The position numbers and the translations under genes are program-made. This document shows, piece after piece, positions 28,139-36,061 of a stretch of 64,000 bases of DNA. The notes under the pieces are model-generated. The model searched no databases and was not told the DNA's origin. It saw only the letters and a list, made by a program, of their open reading frames with translations. The DNA comes from Caulobacter sp. (GTDB taxonomy: Bacteria; Pseudomonadota; Alphaproteobacteria; Caulobacterales; Caulobacteraceae), in NCBI GenBank assembly GCA_029866155.1, contig JARWZW010000013.1:124001-188000 (forward strand). Reading direction: 5' to 3'. Numbering within the stretch: the first letter of the stretch is position 1; the number at the start of each line of letters is the position of its first letter.

Positions 28139-28578
28139 GCGCCGGCCTCCGGGACGGGGCCTTCCCGGGTCCGGCCGGTGGCCGGGTCCAGCGCCATGCG
28201 GCGCTCGCCGGGGGGGCCGCGCAGGGACAGGATGACCTCGCCGCCCGCAGCGCCGTCGGTGTCAAAGGTAATGACGGTCTGGCTCATGGCGAGCCGGGTA
28301 TCGGGGCCCAGGAGCCGTCGCTCGGCGCCCGTCCAGCCATAGGCGCGGCCGTCCGCCGAGACGGCGAAGGTCACCGGCTGTCCCTTCCGGATGGCGTCGC
28401 CCCGGGCCAGCATCAGGTCGCCGGAGAGGGTGCGGAACTCATGCCGAAGGCTCTGGGCCTGAATGCCCCGGGCGATATTGGGGAAGGCCAGTCCTGAAAT
28501 CAGGCCGACAATGGCCAGGACCACCATGGCTTCGAGCAGGGTGGCGCCCGCCTCGCCGGCATCACCAGTTGCCAACAT
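28135..28578 (-). CDS. gspH: Type II secretion minor pseudopilin GspH
   Basis: A 147-residue pseudopilin with leader MLATGDAGEAG and mature start ATLLEAMVVLAIVGL; Glu at +5 is present, Phe at +1 is replaced by Ala. The GspH/FimT head follows (LSGDLMLARGDAIRKGQPVTF). Start set at the ATG at 28578, which overlaps the last 17 nt of gspG; the longer frame to 28644 would give an unusually long leader running through gspG. Confidence 0.9.
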   Translation of the reverse strand: MLATGDAGEAGATLLEAMVVLAIVGLISGLAFPNIARGIQAQSLRHEFRTLSGDLMLARGDAIRKGQPVTFAVSADGRAYGWTGAERRLLGPDTRLAMSQTVITFDTDGAAGGEVILSLRGPPGERRMALDPATGRTREGPVPEAGA

Positions 28579-28999
28579 CCCTGGCCTCGCCGCTGCCGCC
28601 TTCCGCCTTGTCAGACCCCAGGGAATAGATGTCCGCCTCGCCATGACGGCCAGGGGACCGATACTGGTAGGGCTCGCCCCAGGGATCGGTCAGGCCGCCT
28701 GATTTCTGAAGGTAGGGGCCGTTCCAGGTCGTCGCGGCCGGGGTCGGGGTGACCATCGCCTTGAGCCCCTCGTCCTGGGTCGGATAGCGGCCGACATCGA
28801 GGCGAAACAGCTCAAGGGCCGCAGAGATGTTCTGGACCTGCACCTTGGCGGTCTGGCTCTTGGAGCTGCCGAGATAACGGATCACCTGGGGCGCCACGAT
28901 GGCGGCCAGCAGCCCCATGATCGCCAGGACCACGAGCAGCTCGAGCAGGGTGAAGCCGGATTCGCCGTCGCGGCGATCGGTGGATTGTCCGGGGGTCAT
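28562..28999 (-). CDS. gspG: Type II secretion major pseudopilin GspG
   Basis: A 145-residue protein with the textbook processing site GESG-FTLLELLVVLAIMGLL, then the highly conserved GspG head: RYLGSSKSQTAKVQVQNI, ALELFRLDVGRYPTQDEGLK, WNGPYLQKSG, DPWGEPYQYRSPG and DIYSLGSDK. GspG polymerises into the pseudopilus that pushes substrates through GspD. ATG overlaps the gspF stop. Confidence 0.97.
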   Translation of the reverse strand: MTPGQSTDRRDGESGFTLLELLVVLAIMGLLAAIVAPQVIRYLGSSKSQTAKVQVQNISAALELFRLDVGRYPTQDEGLKAMVTPTPAATTWNGPYLQKSGGLTDPWGEPYQYRSPGRHGEADIYSLGSDKAEGGSGEARDVGNW

Positions 29000-30225
29000 G
29001 GGGCCAGTGCCAGATCGTTGAAGCCAAGAATGGCGGACATGATGGCGGCTATCACAGTCGCCACCATGGCGGCCATCATTACAGTGATGGCTGGTGTCAA
29101 TATCGTGACAAGTCGTTCGACGGCGGTGCGAACATTGCGGTCCAGGACGTCGGCCAGTCGGGTCAGCATCAGGCCGAGCTGGGCTGTTTCCTCACCAGTC
29201 CGCAGAAAGCTCAGGGCCATGGGCGGAAAGACGCCGGTCGACGCAAGGGGGCGAGTCAGGCCGCCGCCTTCCTTGAGGCTTGCGGCGACCCGGGCGACAG
29301 CGGCGCCCATGTGTCGGTTGCCAATGGATCTCCGGGCTATGGCCAGGGCCTGGGGCAGGGGGACGCCACCGTCGACCAGGCTGCCCAGCACCCGGGCGAA
29401 ACGGGCGGTTTCCGCTTCCTTGATGGTGCGTCCCAACTGGGGAAGCTGGAGAACCAGCCTGTCCACCACATCGGCGATGGCCGGACGGCGGAGCCAGTGG
29501 TTCAGGGCGAAACCCGCCACGGCCAGGCCAGCCAGTCCGACCAGTCCATAGGCCCGCAGGCCCTGGCTGGTCGCCATCACCGCCCGGCTCATGAAGGGCA
29601 GCTGGGCGCCGGCCCCTTCGAACAGGTCCTCGAACTGCGGAATGACAAACAGCAGCATCAGGAGAATGACGCCGATCGCCACGGTCATGAGCAGGATCGG
29701 ATAGACCATGGCCGAACTGATGGTCTGGCGCAGGGCCTCGGCCCTGTCGAGGGTCTCCGCCAGACGGGAAAGCGCGGAATCAAGCCGGCCATTGGCCTCG
29801 CCGGATTCGGCCATGGCCGAGGCCATCTGCGGAAAGAGCCCCGGGCTCTCCGCCATGGCCCGTGACAGAGGCGCCCCTTCCTTGACCTTCCTTCCCATGG
29901 CCTCGAAGGCGGTCACCAGGTCCGGCCGCTGGATATTCTCGGTGCAGACCGTCAGGGCGCGGTCGAGGGTGAGACCCGCGCCCAGCAGGACCGACAGTTC
30001 GCCAAGGGCATTGGCCACCGCCTGACGCCCGGCGGCGTTGAGCCGGACCCCGCCGGCGGTGGATCGATCCTCGGCCTTTCCCTGGGCCTCGGTCGCCTCG
30101 ATGGGGGTCAGGCCAAGGCCCCGCACCCTGGCCAGGGCGGCCTGCTGGCTGGGCGCCTCGATCATGCCCTGGCGGATCTCTCCGGTGGCGGTGGTTCCCC
30201 GGTAGCGAAAGGCGACCATGGTCAT
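28996..30225 (-). CDS. gspF: Type II secretion inner-membrane platform protein GspF
   Basis: A 409-residue polytopic protein with two T2SSF domains, each with a cytoplasmic helical bundle and transmembrane helices (YPILLMTVAIGVILLMLLFVIPQF; AITVMMAAMVATVIAAIMSAI, quoted in part). Motifs LGELSVLLGAGLTLDRAL and FARVLGSLVDGGVPLPQAL are characteristic. It is the rotor/scaffold on which pseudopilins assemble. ATG at 30225 overlaps the gspE stop. Confidence 0.96.
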   Translation of the reverse strand: MTMVAFRYRGTTATGEIRQGMIEAPSQQAALARVRGLGLTPIEATEAQGKAEDRSTAGGVRLNAAGRQAVANALGELSVLLGAGLTLDRALTVCTENIQRPDLVTAFEAMGRKVKEGAPLSRAMAESPGLFPQMASAMAESGEANGRLDSALSRLAETLDRAEALRQTISSAMVYPILLMTVAIGVILLMLLFVIPQFEDLFEGAGAQLPFMSRAVMATSQGLRAYGLVGLAGLAVAGFALNHWLRRPAIADVVDRLVLQLPQLGRTIKEAETARFARVLGSLVDGGVPLPQALAIARRSIGNRHMGAAVARVAASLKEGGGLTRPLASTGVFPPMALSFLRTGEETAQLGLMLTRLADVLDRNVRTAVERLVTILTPAITVMMAAMVATVIAAIMSAILGFNDLALAP

Positions 30226-31802
30226 GCCTCCCGGGTGACCCGCAGAATCTCGTCCAGGGTCGTGACGCCTTCTCCGGCCTTGTGAACCCCGTCGCTCATC
30301 ATCGACCGCATGGAGCCGGCGAGGGCGGCGCGCTGGATGTCACCGGCCTCGGCCCGCTCGACGATCAGCCTGCGGATCTCGTCATCAATCTCAAGGAACT
30401 CGAGTATGGCGGCCCGGCCGCGAAAACCGCTGTGTCCGCACTGGTCGCAGCCGACCGCCTCATAGAGCAGGCCGCTGGCGGGCCGGGAGTCCAGACCGAG
30501 GGCCCGGAGGGTTGCGTCATTGACGAGGGTCGGGACGCGGCAATGGGGACAGAGCCTGCGAACGAGCCGCTGGGCCAGGACCCCATTGAGGGTGGAGGCG
30601 ATCAGGTATGGCTCGACCCCCATGTCCATCAGACGGGTCACGGCGGCGGCGGCGCTGTTAGTATGGAGGGTCGAGAGGATGGCATGTCCGGTCAGGGAGG
30701 CCTGGACCGCGACCTGGGCGGTTTCCAGGTCGCGGATTTCGCCCACCATCATGATGTCGGGGTCCTGCCGGAGGAAGGACCGCAGGGCGGCGGCGAAGGT
30801 CAGGCCGATCTGCGGCGCCACCTGGGTCTGGTTGATCCCCGCCAGCCGGTATTCAATCGGATCCTCGATGGTCAGGATCTTGCGGTCCGGGGCATTGAGG
30901 CTGGCCAGGGCGGCATAGAGGGTCGTGGTCTTGCCGCTGCCGGTCGGGCCGGTGACCAGGACAATGCCGTGGGGCAGGGCCAGGGTGCGGGTGAACCGCT
31001 CAAGCACCGCGCCGTCAAAGCCCAGGCTGCCGAAGTCCAGCGACAGGTTGGAGCGGTCGAGCAGGCGCATCACCACGCTTTCGCCATGGATGGTCGGCGC
31101 GGTGGCGATCCGCAGGTCGATATCCTGGCCGCGCACCGACTGGCGGATGCGGCCGTCCTGCGGCAGCCGGCGCTCGGCGATATTCAGGCCCGCCATGACC
31201 TTGATCCGCGACACCAGGGCGGACCGGTAATGGGCGGGCAGGGCGTCCTGTTCGACCAGGGCGCCATCGACCCGGAACCGCACCTTCAGCGCATCTTCCG
31301 TGGGTTCGATATGGATGTCCGAGGCCCGCATCTCGGCCGCGCGGGCGATCAGGGTGTTGACAGCCCTGACCACCGGGGCGTCGCTGGCCATGTCGCGCAG
31401 ACGGTCGAGATCGGCCTCCTCGGCCTCGCCATCCCCCGTGTCCGGCGCATCCGCGACCTCGTAGAGACGATCAAGGGCGGCTTCCAGTTCGTTGGCCCGG
31501 CCAACCCGGGCCCGGACCGGCGCGCCCAGAGCGCAGGCCAGGGCCGAGAGGGCGAAGGGGTCGAGCGGGTTGACGAAGGCGACCTCGACGCCGTCAGCCG
31601 AGTCCGCAAGCGGCAGGGCCCGGGCGTCCCTCAGGAATCGCGGCGACAGGCGGTCAGCACAGACCGGTGCAGCCGGAAACTCGGAGGGCTCGGCGATGGT
31701 CAGGCCGCTGGCCCCGGCGATGGCCGTGGCCAGGTCGCTGTCCGCCACCAGGCCCAGGCGGCTGAGCACCGCCGCCAGGGGGTCGCCCGTTTCATCCTGC
31801 AC
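30222..31802 (-). CDS. gspE: Type II secretion ATPase GspE
   Basis: A cytoplasmic hexameric ATPase of 526 residues from the GTG at 31802. Walker A GPTGSGKT at 285-292, Asp box SDIHIEPTEDALKVRFRVDG, Walker B-type DPDIMMVGEIRD, His box, and a CPHC...CDQC zinc module near the C-terminus. The start is uncertain: family-like N-terminal sequence continues upstream in frame (SQVLEKLVLDQRLATSEALA) to a TGA at 31895-31893, yet no ATG, GTG or TTG exists there; a CTG at 31877 is the only other near-cognate candidate. First gene of the gsp operon. Confidence 0.95.
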   Translation of the reverse strand: MQDETGDPLAAVLSRLGLVADSDLATAIAGASGLTIAEPSEFPAAPVCADRLSPRFLRDARALPLADSADGVEVAFVNPLDPFALSALACALGAPVRARVGRANELEAALDRLYEVADAPDTGDGEAEEADLDRLRDMASDAPVVRAVNTLIARAAEMRASDIHIEPTEDALKVRFRVDGALVEQDALPAHYRSALVSRIKVMAGLNIAERRLPQDGRIRQSVRGQDIDLRIATAPTIHGESVVMRLLDRSNLSLDFGSLGFDGAVLERFTRTLALPHGIVLVTGPTGSGKTTTLYAALASLNAPDRKILTIEDPIEYRLAGINQTQVAPQIGLTFAAALRSFLRQDPDIMMVGEIRDLETAQVAVQASLTGHAILSTLHTNSAAAAVTRLMDMGVEPYLIASTLNGVLAQRLVRRLCPHCRVPTLVNDATLRALGLDSRPASGLLYEAVGCDQCGHSGFRGRAAILEFLEIDDEIRRLIVERAEAGDIQRAALAGSMRSMMSDGVHKAGEGVTTLDEILRVTREA

Positions 31803-31998
31803 AAGCCGCGCACGCGCCAGGGCCTCGCTGGTGGCGAGCCTTTGGTCGAGGACAAGCTTTTCAAGGACTTGGGACAGGGGCTGGCTCGGGGGTCAGGAAG
31901 GATAAGTATTCAGAATACAGACGAATTCGATGGGGGCCAGTTGATTCAGTAGGGCTGGGGCGCTGGGGCTGCAAGTCCCAAGTCCGAGCATCATGATG

Positions 31999-32027
31999 TT
32001 GATAAAAAAACGTCGCAATAATGTCAA
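31999..32027 (-). promoter_or_regulatory. Sigma70-like promoter for the gsp operon
   Basis: On the minus strand TTGACA (32027-32022) is followed after exactly 17 nt by TATCAA (32004-31999): a perfect -35 and a 4/6 -10. Transcription would begin near 31990, about 190 nt before the GTG of gspE. Confidence 0.5.
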
Positions 32028-32056
32028 AAATGGCCGAACCCAGTATTTCAGGCCGG

Positions 32057-32074
32057 CTGTCATTAACTTGATAC
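32057..32074 (+). promoter_or_regulatory. Candidate Pho box between gspE and the DING/PstS gene
   Basis: CTGTCAT-TAAC-TTGATAC: the first half-site is a perfect PhoB 7-mer and the second, 11 nt on, matches 3/7. Weak on sequence alone, but placed upstream of a phosphate-binding-protein gene and a T2SS operon. Confidence 0.3.
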
Positions 32075-32311
32075 AAGAATGGGGTCTTAAGCGGCATCGG
32101 CCCTGCGTCGGGGTCGATCGGGGTCTCTGATCTGCTTTAAGAGGCGGGAGAGTGTTCCACTCTAACTGCTTGAACCCTGCATTCTCCCAGGAGGCTCCTG
32201 GTGGCTAACCTGGCCACAGTGCCCTTTTTCGGCGAGCCTTGACGGGTTCGCCCCAGTGCCAACCGCTTACTCCCGCCCTGGAAACCGGGGCTCTGTAGAG
32301 GATAGTCCACA

Positions 32312-34000
32312 ATGTCTCGCAACAAGTTTGCCCTGATGCTGACGACGGCCATGAGCGCCGCTTCAGTCCTCGGCGCCGGCGCTGCCAGTGCTGCTGCCAC
32401 CAACGTCAACGGCGGCGGCGCTAGCCTGCCCGCGCCCTACATCCGCGGTTCGGCCGACTGCTACGGCGTCAAGACCGACCTGATCAACGCGGCCGCGGCC
32501 GGAGCCACGACCCCGAGCCTCGTGACCCTTAGCGACTTCAACTACACCGGCGCCGCAGCCTTCGATTGCGCGGTTTCTACGGTCAACCCCAACGCCCGTA
32601 TCCTGTACAGTTCGACGGGTTCAGGCCGCGGCATCCAGGCGTTCGGTTCCCATGACCCGCTGTTCTTCGGCGACATCGATCCCAACACCGCTGGCATCCA
32701 GCTGCAGGGTACGGTCAACTACGCCCTGTCGGAAACCTCGATCAGTGCGACACAGGTCGGCTTCTATAACAACGGCGGCCTTTTCACGACTTCCGTGACG
32801 GTTGTTGCTCCCGGCGCGACGCCGGGCGTTGGCCAGTATGCCAACCCGAAGGAAAAGTACGGGAGCATGATCCAGTACCCCTTCCTGATCGCCCCGGTGA
32901 CCATTGCCTATGACCCGGTCTACAAGAAGGTTCGTCAGGCCAATGGTTCGGTTAAGGAGTACAGCTTCGCTATCCGCTCAAGCTTTGTCCGCTCCAGCGG
33001 CGGCCTGCGCCTCGACCAGGACACCTATTGCAAGATCTTCAATGGCCAGATCACCAACTGGAACGACGCGGCCCTGACCGCCCTGAACGGCAAGTCGCTC
33101 AAGGATCCGACCGATCCGACCCCGACCGCCTCCTGGTCGGTTCCGATGCAGATTGCAGGCCGTTCGGACAGCTCCGGCACCACCTCTCTGTGGACCCGCC
33201 ACCTGGCCGCCGCCTGCGCTTCGCTTGCTGGCAATGCCTATTCCGACTCGACCTCGACCCTGCCGGCTGGCCTGCAAGGCGTTGTTTACGACAAGGCCAC
33301 GGCGAACAACCTGACCCCCGGCACTCCGGGCGTCTATGTCCGCGCGGCCGGCAATGACGGCGTGGCCAAGTATATCGACTTCACGGTCGCTCCGGGCAAC
33401 ACAACTGGCGACTCGGTCGTCCAGGGCCGGATCGGTTATGTCGGGCCTGACTTCACCCTGCCGTCGGCCGCGATCACCTTGGCCAACAACTACAACCTGC
33501 ACACCGCCACGTTGCAGAATGCCTCCGGCAGGTGGATTGCTCCGTCGCCCAGCTCGGCTTCCGCCTCGTTCGGCACCCGGCTGCCGCCGGACAGCACCGC
33601 CAAGGGCCTTTACGATCCGAACTCGCTGGACAGCCGTGAACGTGCCAACCCGGCCGATTGGGTTGAAGGTGCTTCCAAGACCTCGGCGCTCGCCAACCCT
33701 ACTGCGGCGACTGGCTATCCCATTGTCGGCACCTCCAACATTCTGCTCTACACCTGCTACGCTTCTGCCAAGCAGTTCGGCGCTCTGGTGGGCTACCTGA
33801 AGTGGTACAACGACAACGCCGTTGTGACCGACAGCAATCTGGGCATTCTCGCCCAGTCCGGCTTCGCTCCGATGCCGTCCGCTTGGCGCAAGGCCATCAG
33901 TGATACCTTCCTGGGCAATGGTTCGGGTCTGAACCTGAATGTCGCCAAGGTGGGCACGGGCGCCAGCGGCTGCTCCACAGCCGGTGTTATCGGCGGCTAG
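32312..34000 (+). CDS. Secreted DING/PstS-family phosphate-binding protein
   Basis: A 562-residue exported protein (signal peptide ending GAASA-AATN). The mature N-terminus NVNGGGASLPAPYIRG resembles the DINGGGATLPQ opening of DING proteins. Phosphate-site motifs are visible: SSTGSGRG near residue 100 and RSDSSGTTSLWTR near 283, plus YCKIFNGQITNWND and QGRIGYVGPDFTLPS. It is longer than typical PstS (about 350) or DING (about 380) proteins because of insertions and a C-terminal extension. No lipobox Cys, so it is soluble, periplasmic or extracellular. No pstCAB genes are adjacent; instead it diverges from the T2SS operon. SD AGAGGA precedes the ATG. Confidence 0.85.
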   Translation: MSRNKFALMLTTAMSAASVLGAGAASAAATNVNGGGASLPAPYIRGSADCYGVKTDLINAAAAGATTPSLVTLSDFNYTGAAAFDCAVSTVNPNARILYSSTGSGRGIQAFGSHDPLFFGDIDPNTAGIQLQGTVNYALSETSISATQVGFYNNGGLFTTSVTVVAPGATPGVGQYANPKEKYGSMIQYPFLIAPVTIAYDPVYKKVRQANGSVKEYSFAIRSSFVRSSGGLRLDQDTYCKIFNGQITNWNDAALTALNGKSLKDPTDPTPTASWSVPMQIAGRSDSSGTTSLWTRHLAAACASLAGNAYSDSTSTLPAGLQGVVYDKATANNLTPGTPGVYVRAAGNDGVAKYIDFTVAPGNTTGDSVVQGRIGYVGPDFTLPSAAITLANNYNLHTATLQNASGRWIAPSPSSASASFGTRLPPDSTAKGLYDPNSLDSRERANPADWVEGASKTSALANPTAATGYPIVGTSNILLYTCYASAKQFGALVGYLKWYNDNAVVTDSNLGILAQSGFAPMPSAWRKAISDTFLGNGSGLNLNVAKVGTGASGCSTAGVIGG

Positions 34001-34023
34001 TTCTAGTTAAGTGCTTAGAGTTG

Positions 34024-34057
34024 ATGGCCCCGGGGTATCCCCGGGGCCATTTTCTTT
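34024..34057 (+). terminator. Rho-independent terminator after the DING/PstS gene
   Basis: Perfect 12-bp stem ATGGCCCCGGGG / CCCCGGGGCCAT with a TAT loop, then TTTCTTT. Lies 23 nt after the stop codon. Confidence 0.9.
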
Positions 34058-34120
34058 GGCATTCCCAGCAGGAGCAGCCTGTCACAAAGCCTCCAAGCCA
34101 ACACGGACTGACGAAAGTCG

Positions 34121-34154
34121 AAGGGCCCCGGGACATGTCCCGGGGCCCTTTTCA
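34121..34154 (+). terminator. Second terminator-like hairpin, tandem with the first
   Basis: A 30-nt perfect palindrome built on AAGGGCCCCGGGACA (34121-34150) followed by a short T run. It shares the GGCCCCGGG core with the hairpin about 100 nt upstream; orientation again favours plus-strand transcripts. No gene fits between the two. Confidence 0.7.
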
Positions 34155-34212
34155 TTCTGCGCTGAAAGTCCAGCCTCTGGCCGGTCCCTCGAGCTCCGGA
34201 TCTGGCGGGTTT

Positions 34213-35079
34213 TCAGCGTCCGGGGTGCTCGACCGTCAGGCCCCAGACTGTGAAGGCTGACGCGCTCGAGGGCTTCGCCGCCGGCCGGGATTGAGGTCTT
34301 TCAGGCGCCTGGCGCCCCGCTCCGCCTGAGGTTCGGACGACCAGGGTTTCGCCGCCGCCATAGGGCCGCTCAACAGTCGATCCCGGCATGCGGTAGAAGA
34401 CGTGAGCGCCGACCTCGCCCAGCCGGATGAGAGACGGGCTCCAGTAGGGGCTGATCCAGCGGGTATGGTAGTGGGTCGCGGCAGACACCCCGGCGGCCAC
34501 ATGGCCGCTCAGGGCGCGCCGGGCCACAGCGCCGGCCCTGGCCCAGCCGCTGGCTGAGGGTCGACGGTTCAGAGATCCATCGCAGGTGAAGGTAAACTGG
34601 CAGCCGGTCCTGCGCTCTGACCCCTGATAGACCACGCCGCAGACCGATTTCGGATAGCTCGGGTGGCGCATGCGGTTCAGGATGACCTGGGCCACGGCCT
34701 CCTGGCCTGCCGTCGGTTCGTTGGCCGCCTCGTAGTAGATGGCCGCTGTCAGGCATTCCTCGGCCCTGGTCCGGTCGGTGCCGGCGCCGGTCAGGCGGAA
34801 GGCCGAAGGCCTGGCGCCGGGGGTTCCCAGGGCCGGAAGTCCTTTCCGTGAAGCGGATCTCTGGGGAATGAAGAGCTCCGGGACCTGCGTCGACTCAAGC
34901 CCGTCACCCGGCCTCGCCTCCGCGACTGACCCGGGCGCCGCCAAGTCTGCCATGCCAGGTCCCGATGGGCCGGACTGACTCCATAGGTTTGGCCTGGATG
35001 CAGAGGCCGCTCCGGCCACCACCGCTGCGACGGCCAGAACAGCGGCTCCATGCCAAGGGTTCAGACGGGAAGACGACAT
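34213..35079 (-). CDS. Cell wall hydrolase, SleB/Hydrolase_2 family
   Basis: A 288-residue protein with an N-terminal hydrophobic anchor (AAVLAVAAVVAGAASA) and a low-complexity stretch, then the SleB-type lytic domain at about 105-230: CLTAAIYYEAANEPTAGQEA with the catalytic Glu, VAQVILNRMRHPSYPKSVCG, CQFTFTCDG, and ATHYHTRWISPYWS. Expected to cleave peptidoglycan in the periplasm; in non-sporulating alphaproteobacteria this family serves wall remodelling. Monocistronic by position. Confidence 0.9.
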   Translation of the reverse strand: MSSSRLNPWHGAAVLAVAAVVAGAASASRPNLWSQSGPSGPGMADLAAPGSVAEARPGDGLESTQVPELFIPQRSASRKGLPALGTPGARPSAFRLTGAGTDRTRAEECLTAAIYYEAANEPTAGQEAVAQVILNRMRHPSYPKSVCGVVYQGSERRTGCQFTFTCDGSLNRRPSASGWARAGAVARRALSGHVAAGVSAATHYHTRWISPYWSPSLIRLGEVGAHVFYRMPGSTVERPYGGGETLVVRTSGGAGRQAPERPQSRPAAKPSSASAFTVWGLTVEHPGR

Positions 35080-35174
35080 GTTTCAAGCCGTGGCCGGGGT
35101 TGAAGACTCTCTTGCGTCAGTCCTGTGACGTCTGCGTGAAGCCGGAGGCGCAGTCATGGCTGATGGCTTCGGCG

Positions 35175-35948
35175 TCAGTTGGCGGTCATGCCGCCGTCGA
35201 CCACCAGTTCCGATCCGGTCATGAAGGCGGACCGGTCCGAGGCCAGAAACACGATGGCGTCTGCGATGTTGACCACGTCGCCCATGTGGCCGAGCGGGTG
35301 GCGCTGGGCCAGGGCCACGCGGGTTTCATTGTCGCCCATGCCGGAGGCCGCCGAGAAACCGGCGACCACCTCGTCGCCCATATGGGTCTCGATCACGCCG
35401 GGATGAACCGAATTGGCCCGAATCTGCAGCGGCGCCAGTTCCATGGCGAGGGACTTGGTCAGCAGCCGGACAGCCCCCTTGGAGGCATTGTAGGCGCTGG
35501 TCCCGGCCGAACCGACAAGGCCGGCAACGGAAGACAGGTTGATGATCGAGGCGCCGCCCCGCCATTTGGAGGCGCGCTCGGCCAGCAGCGGCGCGGCATG
35601 CTTGGCCCCGAGGAAGACGCCCTCGACATTGACCGACTGGATCCGCTTCCAGTCCGCCAGGCTTGTCTCCGACAGGGGCTTCATCAGGAACAGCCCGGCG
35701 TTGTTGACCAGGATATCGAGCCCGCCAGCGGTGTCGCGGGCGAAGGCCATGACGGTTTCCCAGTCGGCTTCGCTGGTTACGTCCTGGGTCAGGGCCCAGC
35801 CGCCCAGGCTTTCGGCCAGGGCCACAGGCGCTTCCAGGTCCGTCAGGATGACCTTTGCGCCCGCCGCCGCCAGGGCCCTGGCCGTTGCGGCGCCAATGCC
35901 GCGACCGGCCCCGGTGATCAGGGCGATCCGCCCGTCAAGATCCTGCAT
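35175..35948 (-). CDS. Short-chain dehydrogenase/reductase
   Basis: A 257-residue classical SDR: TGAGRGIG nucleotide-binding motif at 13-20, NNAG, catalytic Ser in INLSSVAG, YNASK catalytic Tyr-Lys, and a PGVIETHM segment. An aspartate after the second strand (LTDLEAP) suggests NAD rather than NADP. Substrate unknown; the family includes glucose, cyclopentanol and 3-oxoacyl reductases. The neighbouring lactonase-like gene on the same strand may share a sugar or alcohol pathway. Confidence 0.9.
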   Translation of the reverse strand: MQDLDGRIALITGAGRGIGAATARALAAAGAKVILTDLEAPVALAESLGGWALTQDVTSEADWETVMAFARDTAGGLDILVNNAGLFLMKPLSETSLADWKRIQSVNVEGVFLGAKHAAPLLAERASKWRGGASIINLSSVAGLVGSAGTSAYNASKGAVRLLTKSLAMELAPLQIRANSVHPGVIETHMGDEVVAGFSAASGMGDNETRVALAQRHPLGHMGDVVNIADAIVFLASDRSAFMTGSELVVDGGMTAN

Positions 35949-36061
35949 GTTGTTCTCCTGATGTTGGTTCTTGCGCCGTCCCGTACCTGCGCCGCCGTCC
36001 AGCCGCCGGCTGAACGTGGCCGGCCGTGAGCCTGTTCCCCGGTATATGGCCGGAGGCCGGC

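Larger units (their letters stand above)
31803..32311. other. 509-nt divergent intergenic region between gspE and the DING/PstS gene
   Basis: Holds the probable missing N-terminal codons of gspE (to about 31892), a sigma70-like promoter for gspE, and a Pho-box-like site. On the plus side a leader of roughly 200 nt precedes the DING/PstS gene. The stretch 32140-32300 has several short inverted repeats and could be structured, but I could not match it to a known riboswitch. No coding potential was supported. Confidence 0.6.

Noticed and set aside
31861..32097. 78-codon minus-strand frame between gspE and the intergenic region
   Set aside because: It overlaps the in-frame upstream extension of gspE and the promoter; the translation looks random.
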